The position numbers and the translations under genes were made by a program. The notes beneath the pieces were generated by a model. That model was not told where the DNA came from, did not search any database, and was given only the letters and a program-made list of their open reading frames with translations. Of a stretch of 31,635 nucleotides of DNA, positions 24,547-31,635 are shown piece after piece. Each line of letters opens with the position of its first letter. The stretch's first letter is position 1. The stretch is taken from positions 1 to 31,635 of the forward strand of contig JAUWXZ010000001.1 in the NCBI GenBank assembly GCA_030616125.1, written 5' to 3'. Source of the DNA: Candidatus Aenigmatarchaeota archaeon. Lineage in GTDB: Archaea; Aenigmatarchaeota; Aenigmatarchaeia; CG10238-14; SCSR01.

Positions 24547-25082
24547 TTTAAAATTTTTTCCCAATCCAAGAGTGGATATCTATTTATCGTCCTTTTTTTT
24601 GCACTACTACCAAGATAATCCCCTAAAAACAAAATAGAACCTTCACTTTTGTGATATCCTGTTGAACCTGTTCTATCAAATTCATCTTTAATAGGATAGG
24701 TATGACCTTCTTTAACGATTGTTATTGAGGGAAAATATAAAGGAGTTTCCTTTAAAAACTCGCCCCCATCAAACATCATTTCTCTGAGATCATGGGTAGT
24801 TCTTGGTTCCCTTATAAACATTATTTTTCGAGAATTTTCATTTGACTGAACAAGAAGTTTATCTTCAGGTGTAATTTTATCAACGAAATCAATAGATCTT
24901 GGAAACATGTCATGATTAGCCAACAGCTCAGTGACTAATAAAGCGGCCCTTGGATGAGATCCTCTATCTATTTTCAAATTTATTTTCAAATTAGTTTCAT
25001 AGTACAGGAATCTAGCAGATAAAGGTGGAGTAATATCTTTATCTAAAAGTTCTAAGGGCACATTATAGGCAAAGACGTCCAC
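24537..25082 (-). CDS. Unknown 181-residue protein ending inside tRNA-Cys
   Basis: A soluble protein with no signal peptide, membrane helix or motif that I recognise. It is mixed alpha/beta by appearance, with conserved-looking pieces such as DRGSHPRAALLVTELL, FIREPRTTHDLREMMFDGG and SEGSILFLGDYLG. The GTG start at 25082 is preferred because AAGGTGA lies eight bases upstream. Its stop codon TGA (24539-24537) is bases 8-10 of the tRNA-Cys gene, a 10-base overlap. It is the first gene of a - strand unit with tRNA-Cys, cysS and the editing domain, and is divergent from the second Cys-HTH regulator. A role tied to cysteine or tRNA is guilt by association only. Confidence 0.65.
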   Translation of the reverse strand: MDVFAYNVPLELLDKDITPPLSARFLYYETNLKINLKIDRGSHPRAALLVTELLANHDMFPRSIDFVDKITPEDKLLVQSNENSRKIMFIREPRTTHDLREMMFDGGEFLKETPLYFPSITIVKEGHTYPIKDEFDRTGSTGYHKSEGSILFLGDYLGSSAKKRTINRYPLLDWEKILKPR

Positions 25083-25150
25083 CCATTCTTTTCACCTTAT
25101 AAAAGTTAACACTGTTAAATATTTAAAGGTAACGGTTTAAATTTCTTTAT
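25083..25150. promoter_or_regulatory. Divergent control region with shared operator
   Basis: An inverted repeat TTAAC-ACT-GTTAA (25106-25118) abuts AATATTTAAA (25118-25127), a TATA-like element that is nearly palindromic. For the + strand regulator it lies about 28 bases before ATG 25151, giving a leaderless transcript. For the - strand it would start transcription near 25096, giving a short leader that carries AAGGTGA before GTG 25082. The repeat shares the TAAC-N3-GTTA core with the isc regulator operator. A regulator bound here could control both directions. Confidence 0.6.
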
Positions 25151-25561
25151 ATGAAAGCACCCTGTGAATTAGTAAGCAATGTAGTTCTTCCCAGTATTAG
25201 AGCTTGGATAGTGAGAGAATCTGTGAAGAAAGGGATAAAACAAAAAGATGTTGCTAAAACTCTAGGCTTAACAGATGCTGCTGTTTCTCAGTACTTGAAA
25301 AAGAAAAGAGCAGATATAGGAGTAAGTGAAAAGGAGTTAAAACAAATAAAACCTTTGATAGATGATATAACAAAAAGAATAGTAGCTGGAAAACTTACAG
25401 ATTTTGATTTGATGAAACTTATATGCAAGGCTTGTATTTCATTAAGAGCTTCATTAGTTCTTTGCAAACTACACATGATAGCTGAGCCTAAACTTAAAAA
25501 AATAGACTGTACATTTTGTGAAGAATTACTTAGAAGTTACAGGAAATTAGATTTGAAATAA
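25151..25561 (+). CDS. XRE-type HTH regulator with conserved cysteines (paralog)
   Basis: A 136-residue paralog of the isc regulator. It has an N-terminal Cys (APCELVSNVVLPSIRAW), a helix-turn-helix (IKQKDVAKTLGLTDAAVSQYLKKK), and a C-terminal cysteine set: ICKAC, VLCKLH and CTFC. The cysteine number and spacing suggest metal or Fe-S binding, as in COG2522-like archaeal regulators. It is divergent from the unit carrying tRNA-Cys and cysS and is followed 12 bases later by a DUF1858 CxxC protein. Autoregulation and control of the divergent unit are inferred from the palindrome in the shared promoter. Confidence 0.85.
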   Translation: MKAPCELVSNVVLPSIRAWIVRESVKKGIKQKDVAKTLGLTDAAVSQYLKKKRADIGVSEKELKQIKPLIDDITKRIVAGKLTDFDLMKLICKACISLRASLVLCKLHMIAEPKLKKIDCTFCEELLRSYRKLDLK

Positions 25562-25573
25562 CAAAAAGATAAT

Positions 25574-25792
25574 ATGGCAAAAATCACAGAAGATACAACT
25601 TTAGCTGAAATTTTAAAATATCCTGAAGCAGGTAATATTCTCGCGAAACATAATTTACCCTGTTTACACTGTCCGATGGCTAAATATGAAATGGGCATGC
25701 TAAAAATTGGAGAAGTTGCCAGAGTATATGGTATTGATATTAAAAATTTGCTTAAGGAGTTAAACAAAAATATTAAGATAAGAAAAAACTAA
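25574..25792 (+). CDS. DUF1858 / redox disulfide domain protein
   Basis: A 72-residue protein of the DUF1858 type, related to the small domain described with hybrid-cluster proteins. The pattern is TTLAEILKYPEAGNILAKHNLPCLHCPMAKYEMG followed by a second helical half (GEVARVYGIDIKNLLKEL), described here in short pieces: the key residues are the CLHC pair. The CxxC may be redox active or bind metal. It probably shares a transcript with the Cys-HTH regulator (12-base gap) and the SDR enzyme (17-base gap). Confidence 0.85.
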   Translation: MAKITEDTTLAEILKYPEAGNILAKHNLPCLHCPMAKYEMGMLKIGEVARVYGIDIKNLLKELNKNIKIRKN

Positions 25793-25809
25793 AATTAATA
25801 GGTGAAGAA

Positions 25810-26559
25810 ATGAAGTTAAAAAATAAAGTAGCAATAGTTACTGGTTCAGGACAAGGAATAGGAAAAGAAACTGCCTTGGCTCTAGCAAGAGAAGGCGCCA
25901 AGGTTGTTGTCTCAGATGTAACAGATAAAATTCATGAAGTTGTCAAAGAAATAGAGGCTTTGGGTTCCGAAGCCTTGGCAGTAAAAGCAAATGTTTCAAG
26001 TAGTAAAGATACTGAAGAAATTGCTAAAAAGACTTTGAAAAAATTTAAAAGAATCGATATACTGGTGAATAATGCAGGAATTTTTCCCTTTAAGCCTTTT
26101 GTTGAAATGAAAGAGGAAGACTGGGATAATGTTTTATCGATAAACTTGAAAGGAACTTTTCTTTGCACAAAAGCAGTGCTCCCTACAATGATAAAGCAAA
26201 AATATGGGAAGATTATAAACATTTCTTCTATCGCAGGTACAGTAGTCGGATTTCCTAAACTAGTACATTATTGCGCTTCTAAGGCAGGAATAGCCGGATT
26301 TACTAGAGGTGCAGCACTGGATTTAGCGGAATATGGAATAAATGTAAACGCTATAGCTCCAGGAGCAATAGAAACACCAGGAGCAGTTGCTGCTATGGGA
26401 GGAAAAAAAGCATTTCAACAATTTGCACAAACAATTCCACTTAAGAGACTTGGTCAACCAATAGACATAGCAAATTTAGTGGTATTCCTAGCTTCAGATG
26501 ATTCTAGTAACATAACAGGTCAATGTATAGTTTCAGATGGCGGACTTACAGATCAGTAA
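25810..26559 (+). CDS. Short-chain dehydrogenase/reductase (FabG-like)
   Basis: A 249-residue classical SDR. The cofactor motif is GSGQGIG, with an Asp at the end of strand 2 (VVVSDV), which favours NAD(H) over NADP(H). NNAG follows, and the catalytic Ser-Tyr-Lys are in ISSIAG and YCASKAG, with APGAIETPG after. The substrate cannot be told from sequence; FabG-like SDRs act on many ketones and alcohols. A strong GGTGA ribosome site (25801-25805) lies four bases before the ATG. It is last in the regulator-DUF1858-SDR group and overlaps the convergent thioredoxin reductase by seven bases. Confidence 0.9.
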   Translation: MKLKNKVAIVTGSGQGIGKETALALAREGAKVVVSDVTDKIHEVVKEIEALGSEALAVKANVSSSKDTEEIAKKTLKKFKRIDILVNNAGIFPFKPFVEMKEEDWDNVLSINLKGTFLCTKAVLPTMIKQKYGKIINISSIAGTVVGFPKLVHYCASKAGIAGFTRGAALDLAEYGINVNAIAPGAIETPGAVAAMGGKKAFQQFAQTIPLKRLGQPIDIANLVVFLASDDSSNITGQCIVSDGGLTDQ

Positions 26560-27488
26560 CCTTTTTTACCTGTTAAATATTCATAAGCAGAAAGAGCAGC
26601 CTTTGCGCCTTCACCAGCAGCAATTATTATTTGTTTCCATCTAACATCTGTTACATCGCCAGCAGCAAATAAACCAGGAATGGTCGTATTACAATTTTGA
26701 TCAACATCTATTTCTTTCTTTTCATTTAATACCAATTTTTTAGGCAACTCAAAACCAATGCTTGGCTCTAAACCAATTTCAACAACTACCCCCCCAACTT
26801 TTAAATCTGAAACTTCTTTTGTAACCTTGTTTGTGAATTCAACACCTTCTACTCTTTTTTCACCTTTTATTGAAGCTACTTTACAATTGTTAAAAACTTT
26901 TACAAAAGGTAATTTTTTAACACTATCTTGCAATACTTCATCTCCTGTTAGTTCTGAAGCTAAATTGATAACGTAAATTTGATTAGTAAATTTTGCTAAC
27001 TCTAGAATAGCTTGTAAAGCCGAATTCCCTCCACCAACTATTGCAACTGGCCTGTCTTTAAAGAATGGTGCATCACATATAGCGCAATAAGTTATTCCCC
27101 TACCTATAAGTTTGTCCTCTCCAGGAACATTTAAGCTTCGTGGTTTTTTTCCAGAAGCTATTATAACAGTTTTTGTTCGGTAAGCATTGCTTTCAGTTTC
27201 TACTTTAAAAAGCCTACCTTCCTTCTTTATTCCCGTAATTTTCTCATGAATCACTTTTATATTAAAAGCGTTCAGATGTTCTTCAAATCTTCGTACTAAC
27301 TCTTGGCCAGGTATCATTGTAAAGCCTGTGTAATTTTCTACATCAGTTGAAAAGATAGCTTGGCCTCCTATATCAAGAGTAAGAACAAGAATGTCGAGTT
27401 TTTTTCTTGCTAGATAAATAGCTGCTGTTATCCCGGCTGGTCCTGCTCCTATTATAATTGAATCATAAGGAACAATAGATGCTTCCAT
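26553..27488 (-). CDS. trxB: Thioredoxin reductase, AhpF-like cofactor site
   Basis: A 311-residue low-molecular-weight thioredoxin reductase flavoprotein. It has the FAD motif GAGPAG, the redox disulfide CAICD, the second nucleotide motif GGGNSA, and the final GLFAAGDV. The usual NADPH-binding HRR..R after strand 2 is missing; instead it reads INLASELTGDEVLQD, like the PELKADQVLQ of NADH-dependent AhpF. NADH or another donor is therefore likely. An ATTTATTTAATA element about 28 bases upstream of the ATG suggests its own leaderless promoter. The partner thioredoxin is not in the window. Confidence 0.93.
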   Translation of the reverse strand: MEASIVPYDSIIIGAGPAGITAAIYLARKKLDILVLTLDIGGQAIFSTDVENYTGFTMIPGQELVRRFEEHLNAFNIKVIHEKITGIKKEGRLFKVETESNAYRTKTVIIASGKKPRSLNVPGEDKLIGRGITYCAICDAPFFKDRPVAIVGGGNSALQAILELAKFTNQIYVINLASELTGDEVLQDSVKKLPFVKVFNNCKVASIKGEKRVEGVEFTNKVTKEVSDLKVGGVVVEIGLEPSIGFELPKKLVLNEKKEIDVDQNCNTTIPGLFAAGDVTDVRWKQIIIAAGEGAKAALSAYEYLTGKKGY

Positions 27489-27556
27489 AAAATTAATTTT
27501 TAATTATGATATTAAATAAATCTTTCTTGTTAAAAGAATTGAGCGTGTTCGACCAT

Positions 27557-28933
27557 TTATTTACCAATATAAGGTTTAAATTTTTCTTCTAGTTCAAAAA
27601 ATATCGAGTCAATTTTTTCTTTCCATTCAGGAAATCTTTCAGGAGAGGCAGGATATGCTGAACAATGATCTTTAATTTTTTCCATAACACCCTTAACATA
27701 GTTTAGATTTCTAAGCAGGGACAACCTTCCAATACCTCTGAAGGATCTTTTTGCTTTATCAGTTAAACTTAGCTTAAGTTCGCCTTTTGTTGTTAAGGTT
27801 ATCAAATCTTCTTCCTTAATTATCCCATGTTCTCTTGCATAATCTAAATCTTCAGGTTTAATACTTTGAAGAAAATCTCTGAAAGCATCTATAGGTGTGT
27901 ACCTTTGCCCATAACCATTTTTTTCAGTATAGTGTTGAAGATCATACGTCCATAAATTTTCTCTGCTTACATCACTTTTTTCTAAAGCATCACATGCTAT
28001 TTCAGCAGCAAACTTTCCTGTAACAAATGCTTGTCCATTACCGCTACCAGTAACAGGGTCTACTATTGAACCAGCTTCGCCAGCTATTAGAATGCCATTT
28101 CCGACTAAAGAAGCCAAGGATCTTCTAGTTGAAACATCCATACCACCAGCTTGTTTTCTTCCATTTGTTTCCAAAATTTCCGAGTCTTTAAACAATTCCA
28201 TTTTAAGTAAGGTTTCATAAAGTCTTTCTCTAGGATTTGGATGATTTGGCAATTTTCTAACACCCAAGCCAACATTTACCACATATTCACTTTCAGGAAA
28301 TATCCACCCATATCCACCTGGAAACTCATGAGGATTTACATATATTCTGCAGAAATTTTCACTTTCAAGTTTTTGTTTTATTTTTCTTCTTTCTCTATAA
28401 CCAATATTAACATCTTTATCTTCAATTTTTGTTTCTATGCCAAAGGATTTAGGTAATTTTTCCCTAATAAAAGATCTAAGACCACCACAATCAATTGTGA
28501 TATTTCCATAAATCTTTTCATTTGGACGGACCTCTACGCCCTTCACAAAACCGTTATCAATAATTGGTCCAGCAGCAACTGTTTTATCTCTTAATTCAAC
28601 CCCAGCATCTATAGCGCGGTTTAGAAGATACTGCCCAAAAAGCAATCTATCAAGCATCATTCCTCTATATTCTCCTCCAGGAACTTCCCAACAATCGAGA
28701 CTTGGGGGGTATATGAATAAACCTTCTATTTCATTAGTTTTAACATCTTCAGGAATTTCTAAACCAATTCTTTCTAAATGATGATGCCCAATAGCATTTC
28801 CACAGATTTTATCCCCAACCCTTTCTCTTGGTTTAGCATCTATTAGGCAAACATTAAAATTTCTTTTTGCAGCTGTAAAAGCGGCTGAGCAACCAGCAGA
28901 ACCAGCACCAACAATAACAATATCATACATCAT
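27557..28933 (-). CDS. Geranylgeranyl reductase family flavoprotein
   Basis: A 458-residue FAD enzyme of the archaeal geranylgeranyl reductase group, which saturates the isoprenoid chains of ether lipids. It has IVGAGSAGCSAA (FAD), GDKICGNAIG near residue 45, and GEAGSIVDPVTGSGNGQA, the FAD and substrate loop. Length fits the family. The frame extends to ATG 28954, but the TATA-like AAATATTTAAATTATAG (28953-28969 on the + strand) would start transcription near 28934, so ATG 28933 (or 28930) just before YDIVIVGAG is preferred. It may act on other isoprenoids such as dolichol. It is co-oriented with the NAD(P)HX dehydratase gene upstream. Confidence 0.9.
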   Translation of the reverse strand: MMYDIVIVGAGSAGCSAAFTAAKRNFNVCLIDAKPRERVGDKICGNAIGHHHLERIGLEIPEDVKTNEIEGLFIYPPSLDCWEVPGGEYRGMMLDRLLFGQYLLNRAIDAGVELRDKTVAAGPIIDNGFVKGVEVRPNEKIYGNITIDCGGLRSFIREKLPKSFGIETKIEDKDVNIGYRERRKIKQKLESENFCRIYVNPHEFPGGYGWIFPESEYVVNVGLGVRKLPNHPNPRERLYETLLKMELFKDSEILETNGRKQAGGMDVSTRRSLASLVGNGILIAGEAGSIVDPVTGSGNGQAFVTGKFAAEIACDALEKSDVSRENLWTYDLQHYTEKNGYGQRYTPIDAFRDFLQSIKPEDLDYAREHGIIKEEDLITLTTKGELKLSLTDKAKRSFRGIGRLSLLRNLNYVKGVMEKIKDHCSAYPASPERFPEWKEKIDSIFFELEEKFKPYIGK

Positions 28934-28958
28934 AAAAGGATATGAAAAAAACAAATAT

Positions 28959-29798
28959 TTAAATTATAGCTTCAGGAATTGCATCTATTAAATCACTAGC
29001 TGTTACACTTTCTTTTAATTTTTTACTTGCTATTTCTCCTGCTCTTCCATTTATATAAGCAGAAGCACAAGCCGCGGTGAAAACATCGTTACCGCGAGCA
29101 AGCAAGGCTCCACATATTCCAGCTAACGTATCTCCCATCCCACCTTTTGTCATATAAGGTGAACCAGTTCTATTCAAAGCGACTTTTTTACCATCAGAAA
29201 CAACATCAACATGTCCTTTCAATAAGATTGTTGTTTTGAGTTGATGGGCAAGTTTTTTAACTGCGTTTACTCTTTCCTTTAAATTTATACTAACTTTTTT
29301 TCCACTTAGAACAAAAAATTCATAGCTATGCGGAGTAAGTAAAAAATTCTTATTTTTCACTATACCCTTATTTCTTGCCACAGCATGTATAGCATCAGCA
29401 TCAATTACACATGGGATATCAACTTTTTTAAGGTATGTGGCAATCACATTGAGAATCCCCTCTTCTCTGCGTAATCCTCCACCAATAACTACTGCAGTTT
29501 TGTTTTGAGTAAGTTTAAACAATTCTGTTAGATGCTCAACACCTAAATAATTCCCATTTAAAGGATAAGCTATCAAATCTGGAGTAAATGAAGCAATTAT
29601 ATTAGCAGCCCTTTCCGGCGCTGCAATTGTAACCAAATCAACTCCAGCTCTCAAAGCAGCTAAAGCATTTAGAGTTGGAGAACCAGAATATTGTTTACTT
29701 CCGCCTATAACAAGCAAATGGCCAAAATAGAATTTATGAGACCAAGGATCTCTTTTTTTATAGATTTTCTTAAGAATATCTTTTTTTACTTCAATCAT
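28959..29798 (-). CDS. nnrD: ADP-dependent NAD(P)H-hydrate dehydratase
   Basis: A 279-residue ribokinase-like enzyme that repairs damaged (hydrated) NADH and NADPH. Landmarks are GHLLVIGGSKQYSGSP, DADAIHAVA, TPHSYEF, LLKGHVDVV and the catalytic GGMGDTLAGI. It contains only the dehydratase (NnrD) domain; the epimerase (NnrE) domain commonly fused in microbes is absent and not seen elsewhere in the window. It is divergent from gapA and a TTAAATTAAAT-like TATA element lies about 27 bases before its ATG. Confidence 0.92.
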   Translation of the reverse strand: MIEVKKDILKKIYKKRDPWSHKFYFGHLLVIGGSKQYSGSPTLNALAALRAGVDLVTIAAPERAANIIASFTPDLIAYPLNGNYLGVEHLTELFKLTQNKTAVVIGGGLRREEGILNVIATYLKKVDIPCVIDADAIHAVARNKGIVKNKNFLLTPHSYEFFVLSGKKVSINLKERVNAVKKLAHQLKTTILLKGHVDVVSDGKKVALNRTGSPYMTKGGMGDTLAGICGALLARGNDVFTAACASAYINGRAGEIASKKLKESVTASDLIDAIPEAII

Positions 29799-29844
29799 AT
29801 AATTAATATTGTTTTGAACTAAATTTAATTTAAGGGGTAATGAG
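29799..29844. promoter_or_regulatory. Divergent promoter between nnrD and gapA
   Basis: These 46 bases contain TATA-like elements for both directions: TTTAATTTAA near 29825 (- strand use, leaderless nnrD), and ATATAATTAATA near 29807 (+ strand use), which would leave gapA a short leader carrying GGGGTAATGAG before ATG 29845. Confidence 0.45.
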
Positions 29845-30858
29845 ATGGCGATGAAAGTAGCGATAAACGGTTTTGGTAGAATAGGAAGAAATTTTCTAAG
29901 AGCATCTTTGCAAGATAAAGAATTTAATGAAAAATTTGAAATAGTTGCTGTTAATGATCTTACTGATCCTAAAACTTTAGCTTATCTTTTAAAGTATGAT
30001 TCTGTGCATGGGGTTTGGGATGGTGAAGTTGGTTATGAAGAAAATATTATCCTAGTTAATGGAAAATTAATAAAAGTTCTTTCAGAGCAAGATCCAGCTA
30101 ACTTGCCTTGGAAAAATTTGGGTGTAGAAATAGTTTTAGAGTCTACTGGGTTATTTACTGATCGTGAGAACGCAGCTAAACATTTAAAGGCAGGAGCAAA
30201 AAAAGTGATAATTTCTGCACCAGCTAAAAACCCAGATGTAACTATTATCCTAGGTGTTAATGAAGAAATATATGACCCAGCTAAGCATAACATAATTTCC
30301 ATGGGTTCTTGTACAACAAACTGCTTAGCTCCGATGGTAAAAGTTTTGAAAGAAAATTTCGGGATAAAAAGAGGATTTATGACTACCTGTCATGCATACA
30401 CAACTGATCAACGTTTATTGGATCTTCCACACAAAAAATTGAGAAGAGGTAGGGCTGCTGCTTTATCAATAATTCCTACAACCACTGGGGCAGCTACTGC
30501 AATAGGGGTGGTAATTCCTGAAGTGGCAGGAAAGTTGGATGGAATAGCCCTGAGGGTTCCAGTAGCAAATGGTTCTATTATTGATTTGATCGTTGAATTA
30601 GAGAAAGAAGTTACAAAAGAAGAAATTAATGGAGTTTTTAAGCGGGCAGAAGATGAGTTAAAGGGAATAATACAGTACATAGAAGATCCAATAGTTTCTG
30701 TAGATATAATCGGAAATCCTTATTCTTGTGTTTTTGATGGTTTAAGCACGATGGTAATTGGTGAAAGAAGTAATCTGATTAAGGTTTTAGGCTGGTACGA
30801 TAATGAGTGGGCATACAGTGTTCGATTAGTTGATTTGATGAAATTTATTATGAAATAA
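29845..30858 (+). CDS. gapA: Glyceraldehyde-3-phosphate dehydrogenase, bacterial (GapA) type
   Basis: A 337-residue phosphorylating GAPDH. It has GFGRIGRNFLR, the catalytic cysteine in SCTTNCLAP, the catalytic His in CHAYTTDQ, RGRAAALSIIPTTTGAA for phosphate binding, and WYDNEWAYS at the C-terminus. VNDLTDP places an Asp where NAD-preferring enzymes have one. This is the bacterial/eukaryal sequence class, not the classical archaeal GAPDH, so the gene probably entered the lineage by transfer. It overlaps the archaeal-type pgk downstream by one base, so the two consecutive enzymes are coupled. A CTG-lacking, AT-rich codon style like its neighbours indicates no recent import. Confidence 0.95.
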   Translation: MAMKVAINGFGRIGRNFLRASLQDKEFNEKFEIVAVNDLTDPKTLAYLLKYDSVHGVWDGEVGYEENIILVNGKLIKVLSEQDPANLPWKNLGVEIVLESTGLFTDRENAAKHLKAGAKKVIISAPAKNPDVTIILGVNEEIYDPAKHNIISMGSCTTNCLAPMVKVLKENFGIKRGFMTTCHAYTTDQRLLDLPHKKLRRGRAAALSIIPTTTGAATAIGVVIPEVAGKLDGIALRVPVANGSIIDLIVELEKEVTKEEINGVFKRAEDELKGIIQYIEDPIVSVDIIGNPYSCVFDGLSTMVIGERSNLIKVLGWYDNEWAYSVRLVDLMKFIMK

Positions 30859-31635
30859 TGGATGGTTTAATGAAAGATTTTCTGAGGATTGATGATGTTG
30901 ATGTTAAAGATAAAACAATCCTTCTCAGAGTCGATATTAATGTTCCTTATGATGTTGAAACTAAGCAAATTAGCGATTCTTATAGATTAAGAGAACACGC
31001 AAAAACAATTAAAGAATTATCAGAAAAAGGGGCAAAAGTGGCAATTCTTTCTCATCAAGGAAGAAAAGGAGACCCAGACTTTATTCATCTAAATCAGCAC
31101 GCAGAATTTCTAAGTAAACATGTAGGAAAAAAAGTAGAATTTGTAGAAGATGTAATTGGAGAAAAAGCAATAGAAAAAATAAAATCCTTAAAGCCAGGAT
31201 GTTTACTGTTACTAGATAATGTAAGATTCTTGGATGAAGAAACTCAAGAAAAAGCACCTGAAGAACACTCAAAAAGCAAACTTGTTCAGACTCTTGCCTC
31301 TTTAGTAGATGTTTTTGTGAATGATGCATTCTCTGCTGCTCATAGATCTCATGCTTCTTTGGTTGGATTCGCTTTAGCAGTACTTTCTGTAGCTGGTAGA
31401 GTTATGGAAGAAGAGATAAATGCGCTAGAGAGCATAATTAAACGCTTTGAAGAATTAAAAAATAATGTTTTTGTTTTAGGTGGAGCAAAGCCAAAAGATT
31501 CTTTGAATATAATGGACCATATGTTGAATCAGGGAATTTTAGGTACTGTAATGGTTTCAGGCATAGTCGGGGAACTTTTTCTTATAGCCAAAGGTTATAA
31601 ACTTGGAAAACCTACCCTAGACTTTTTAGAAAAAA
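30858..31635 (+). CDS. pgk: Phosphoglycerate kinase, archaeal type, 3' end missing
   Basis: The first ~259 codons of PGK are in the window; the frame is open at the edge. It has RVDINVP, SHQGRKGDP, LLLDNVRF and VNDAFSAAHRSHAS, typical of the archaeal sequence type, and GGAKPKDS before the hinge. It makes ATP from 1,3-bisphosphoglycerate, the product of the GapA encoded just upstream. The ATG at 30858 overlaps the gapA stop (TAATG); ATG 30870 (MKDFLRIDD) is an alternative start. LDNVRF replaces the more usual VENVRF. Confidence 0.93.
   Translation, partial: MDGLMKDFLRIDDVDVKDKTILLRVDINVPYDVETKQISDSYRLREHAKTIKELSEKGAKVAILSHQGRKGDPDFIHLNQHAEFLSKHVGKKVEFVEDVIGEKAIEKIKSLKPGCLLLLDNVRFLDEETQEKAPEEHSKSKLVQTLASLVDVFVNDAFSAAHRSHASLVGFALAVLSVAGRVMEEEINALESIIKRFEELKNNVFVLGGAKPKDSLNIMDHMLNQGILGTVMVSGIVGELFLIAKGYKLGKPTLDFLEK

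Noticed and set aside
24463..24564. N-terminal extension of cysS by 34 codons
   Set aside because: The extension is the tRNA-Cys gene read as codons; CysRS proteins start at the MTLRVFNTL position, which has its own ATG at 24462.
25932..26222. 96-codon ORF opposite the SDR gene
   Set aside because: It is antisense to conserved SDR motifs, has no promoter or ribosome site, and reads as a shadow frame.

Overview
The window looks like a chromosomal segment of an uncultivated, AT-rich archaeon, most likely a DPANN-type or related lineage. Archaeal markers are a complete ArvABC (OapABC) vesicle-GTPase operon, an archaeal/eukaryal-type tyrosyl-tRNA synthetase, a beta-CASP RNase, a geranylgeranyl reductase for ether lipids, archaeal-type phosphoglycerate mutase and kinase, a stand-alone archaeal ThrRS editing domain, and TATA-box promoters placed for leaderless transcripts. 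Several bacterial-type genes are mixed in: gapA, iscS/iscU, serS, and an AhpF-like thioredoxin reductase. Genes are tightly packed, often with ATGA or GTGA overlaps, and no gap exceeds about 190 bases. The lineage call is inference; no rRNA gene is present.

Region 1 (1-11139, all + strand) is an accessory-looking cell-surface module. It holds a giant ectodomain protein fused through one membrane helix to a HerA/VirB4-like ATPase (5' end outside the window), a cytoplasmic coiled-coil protein, a small winged-helix regulator behind three TATTAATA palindromes, a second giant glycoprotein-like ectodomain protein with a cytoplasmic tail, a MinD/ParA ATPase, a small exported Cys protein, and an archaeal prepilin peptidase split by one in-frame TAA. 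A short SHOCT-like motif occurs twice in the coiled-coil protein and once in the cytoplasmic tail of the second giant protein, which ties the parts together. This is the best candidate for an undescribed system.

Region 2 (11114-20111) holds a possible PIN-like protein (- strand), arvA-arvB-arvC (+), the tyrS-serS pair (-), a beta-CASP RNase (+), two small unknown genes, and divergent forms of phosphoglycerate mutase and enolase (+).

Region 3 (20159-25792) is a cysteine and Fe-S neighbourhood. On the - strand an unknown 181-aa gene runs into tRNA-Cys(GCA), cysS and a ThrRS-type editing domain, followed by a Cys-containing HTH regulator, iscS, a small membrane protein and iscU. A paralogous Cys-containing HTH regulator is divergent from the tRNA-Cys/cysS unit. 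Both regulators have a TAAC-N3-GTTA palindrome abutting the TATA box, centred 38-39 bases before the start codon. This suggests one autoregulated Cys/Fe-S regulon that covers cysteine charging as well as cluster assembly.

Region 4 (25574-31635) holds a DUF1858 CxxC protein, an SDR oxidoreductase, thioredoxin reductase, geranylgeranyl reductase, NAD(P)HX dehydratase, bacterial-type GAPDH and the start of PGK, which is cut by the window edge. With apgM and eno, four consecutive steps of lower glycolysis are encoded here.
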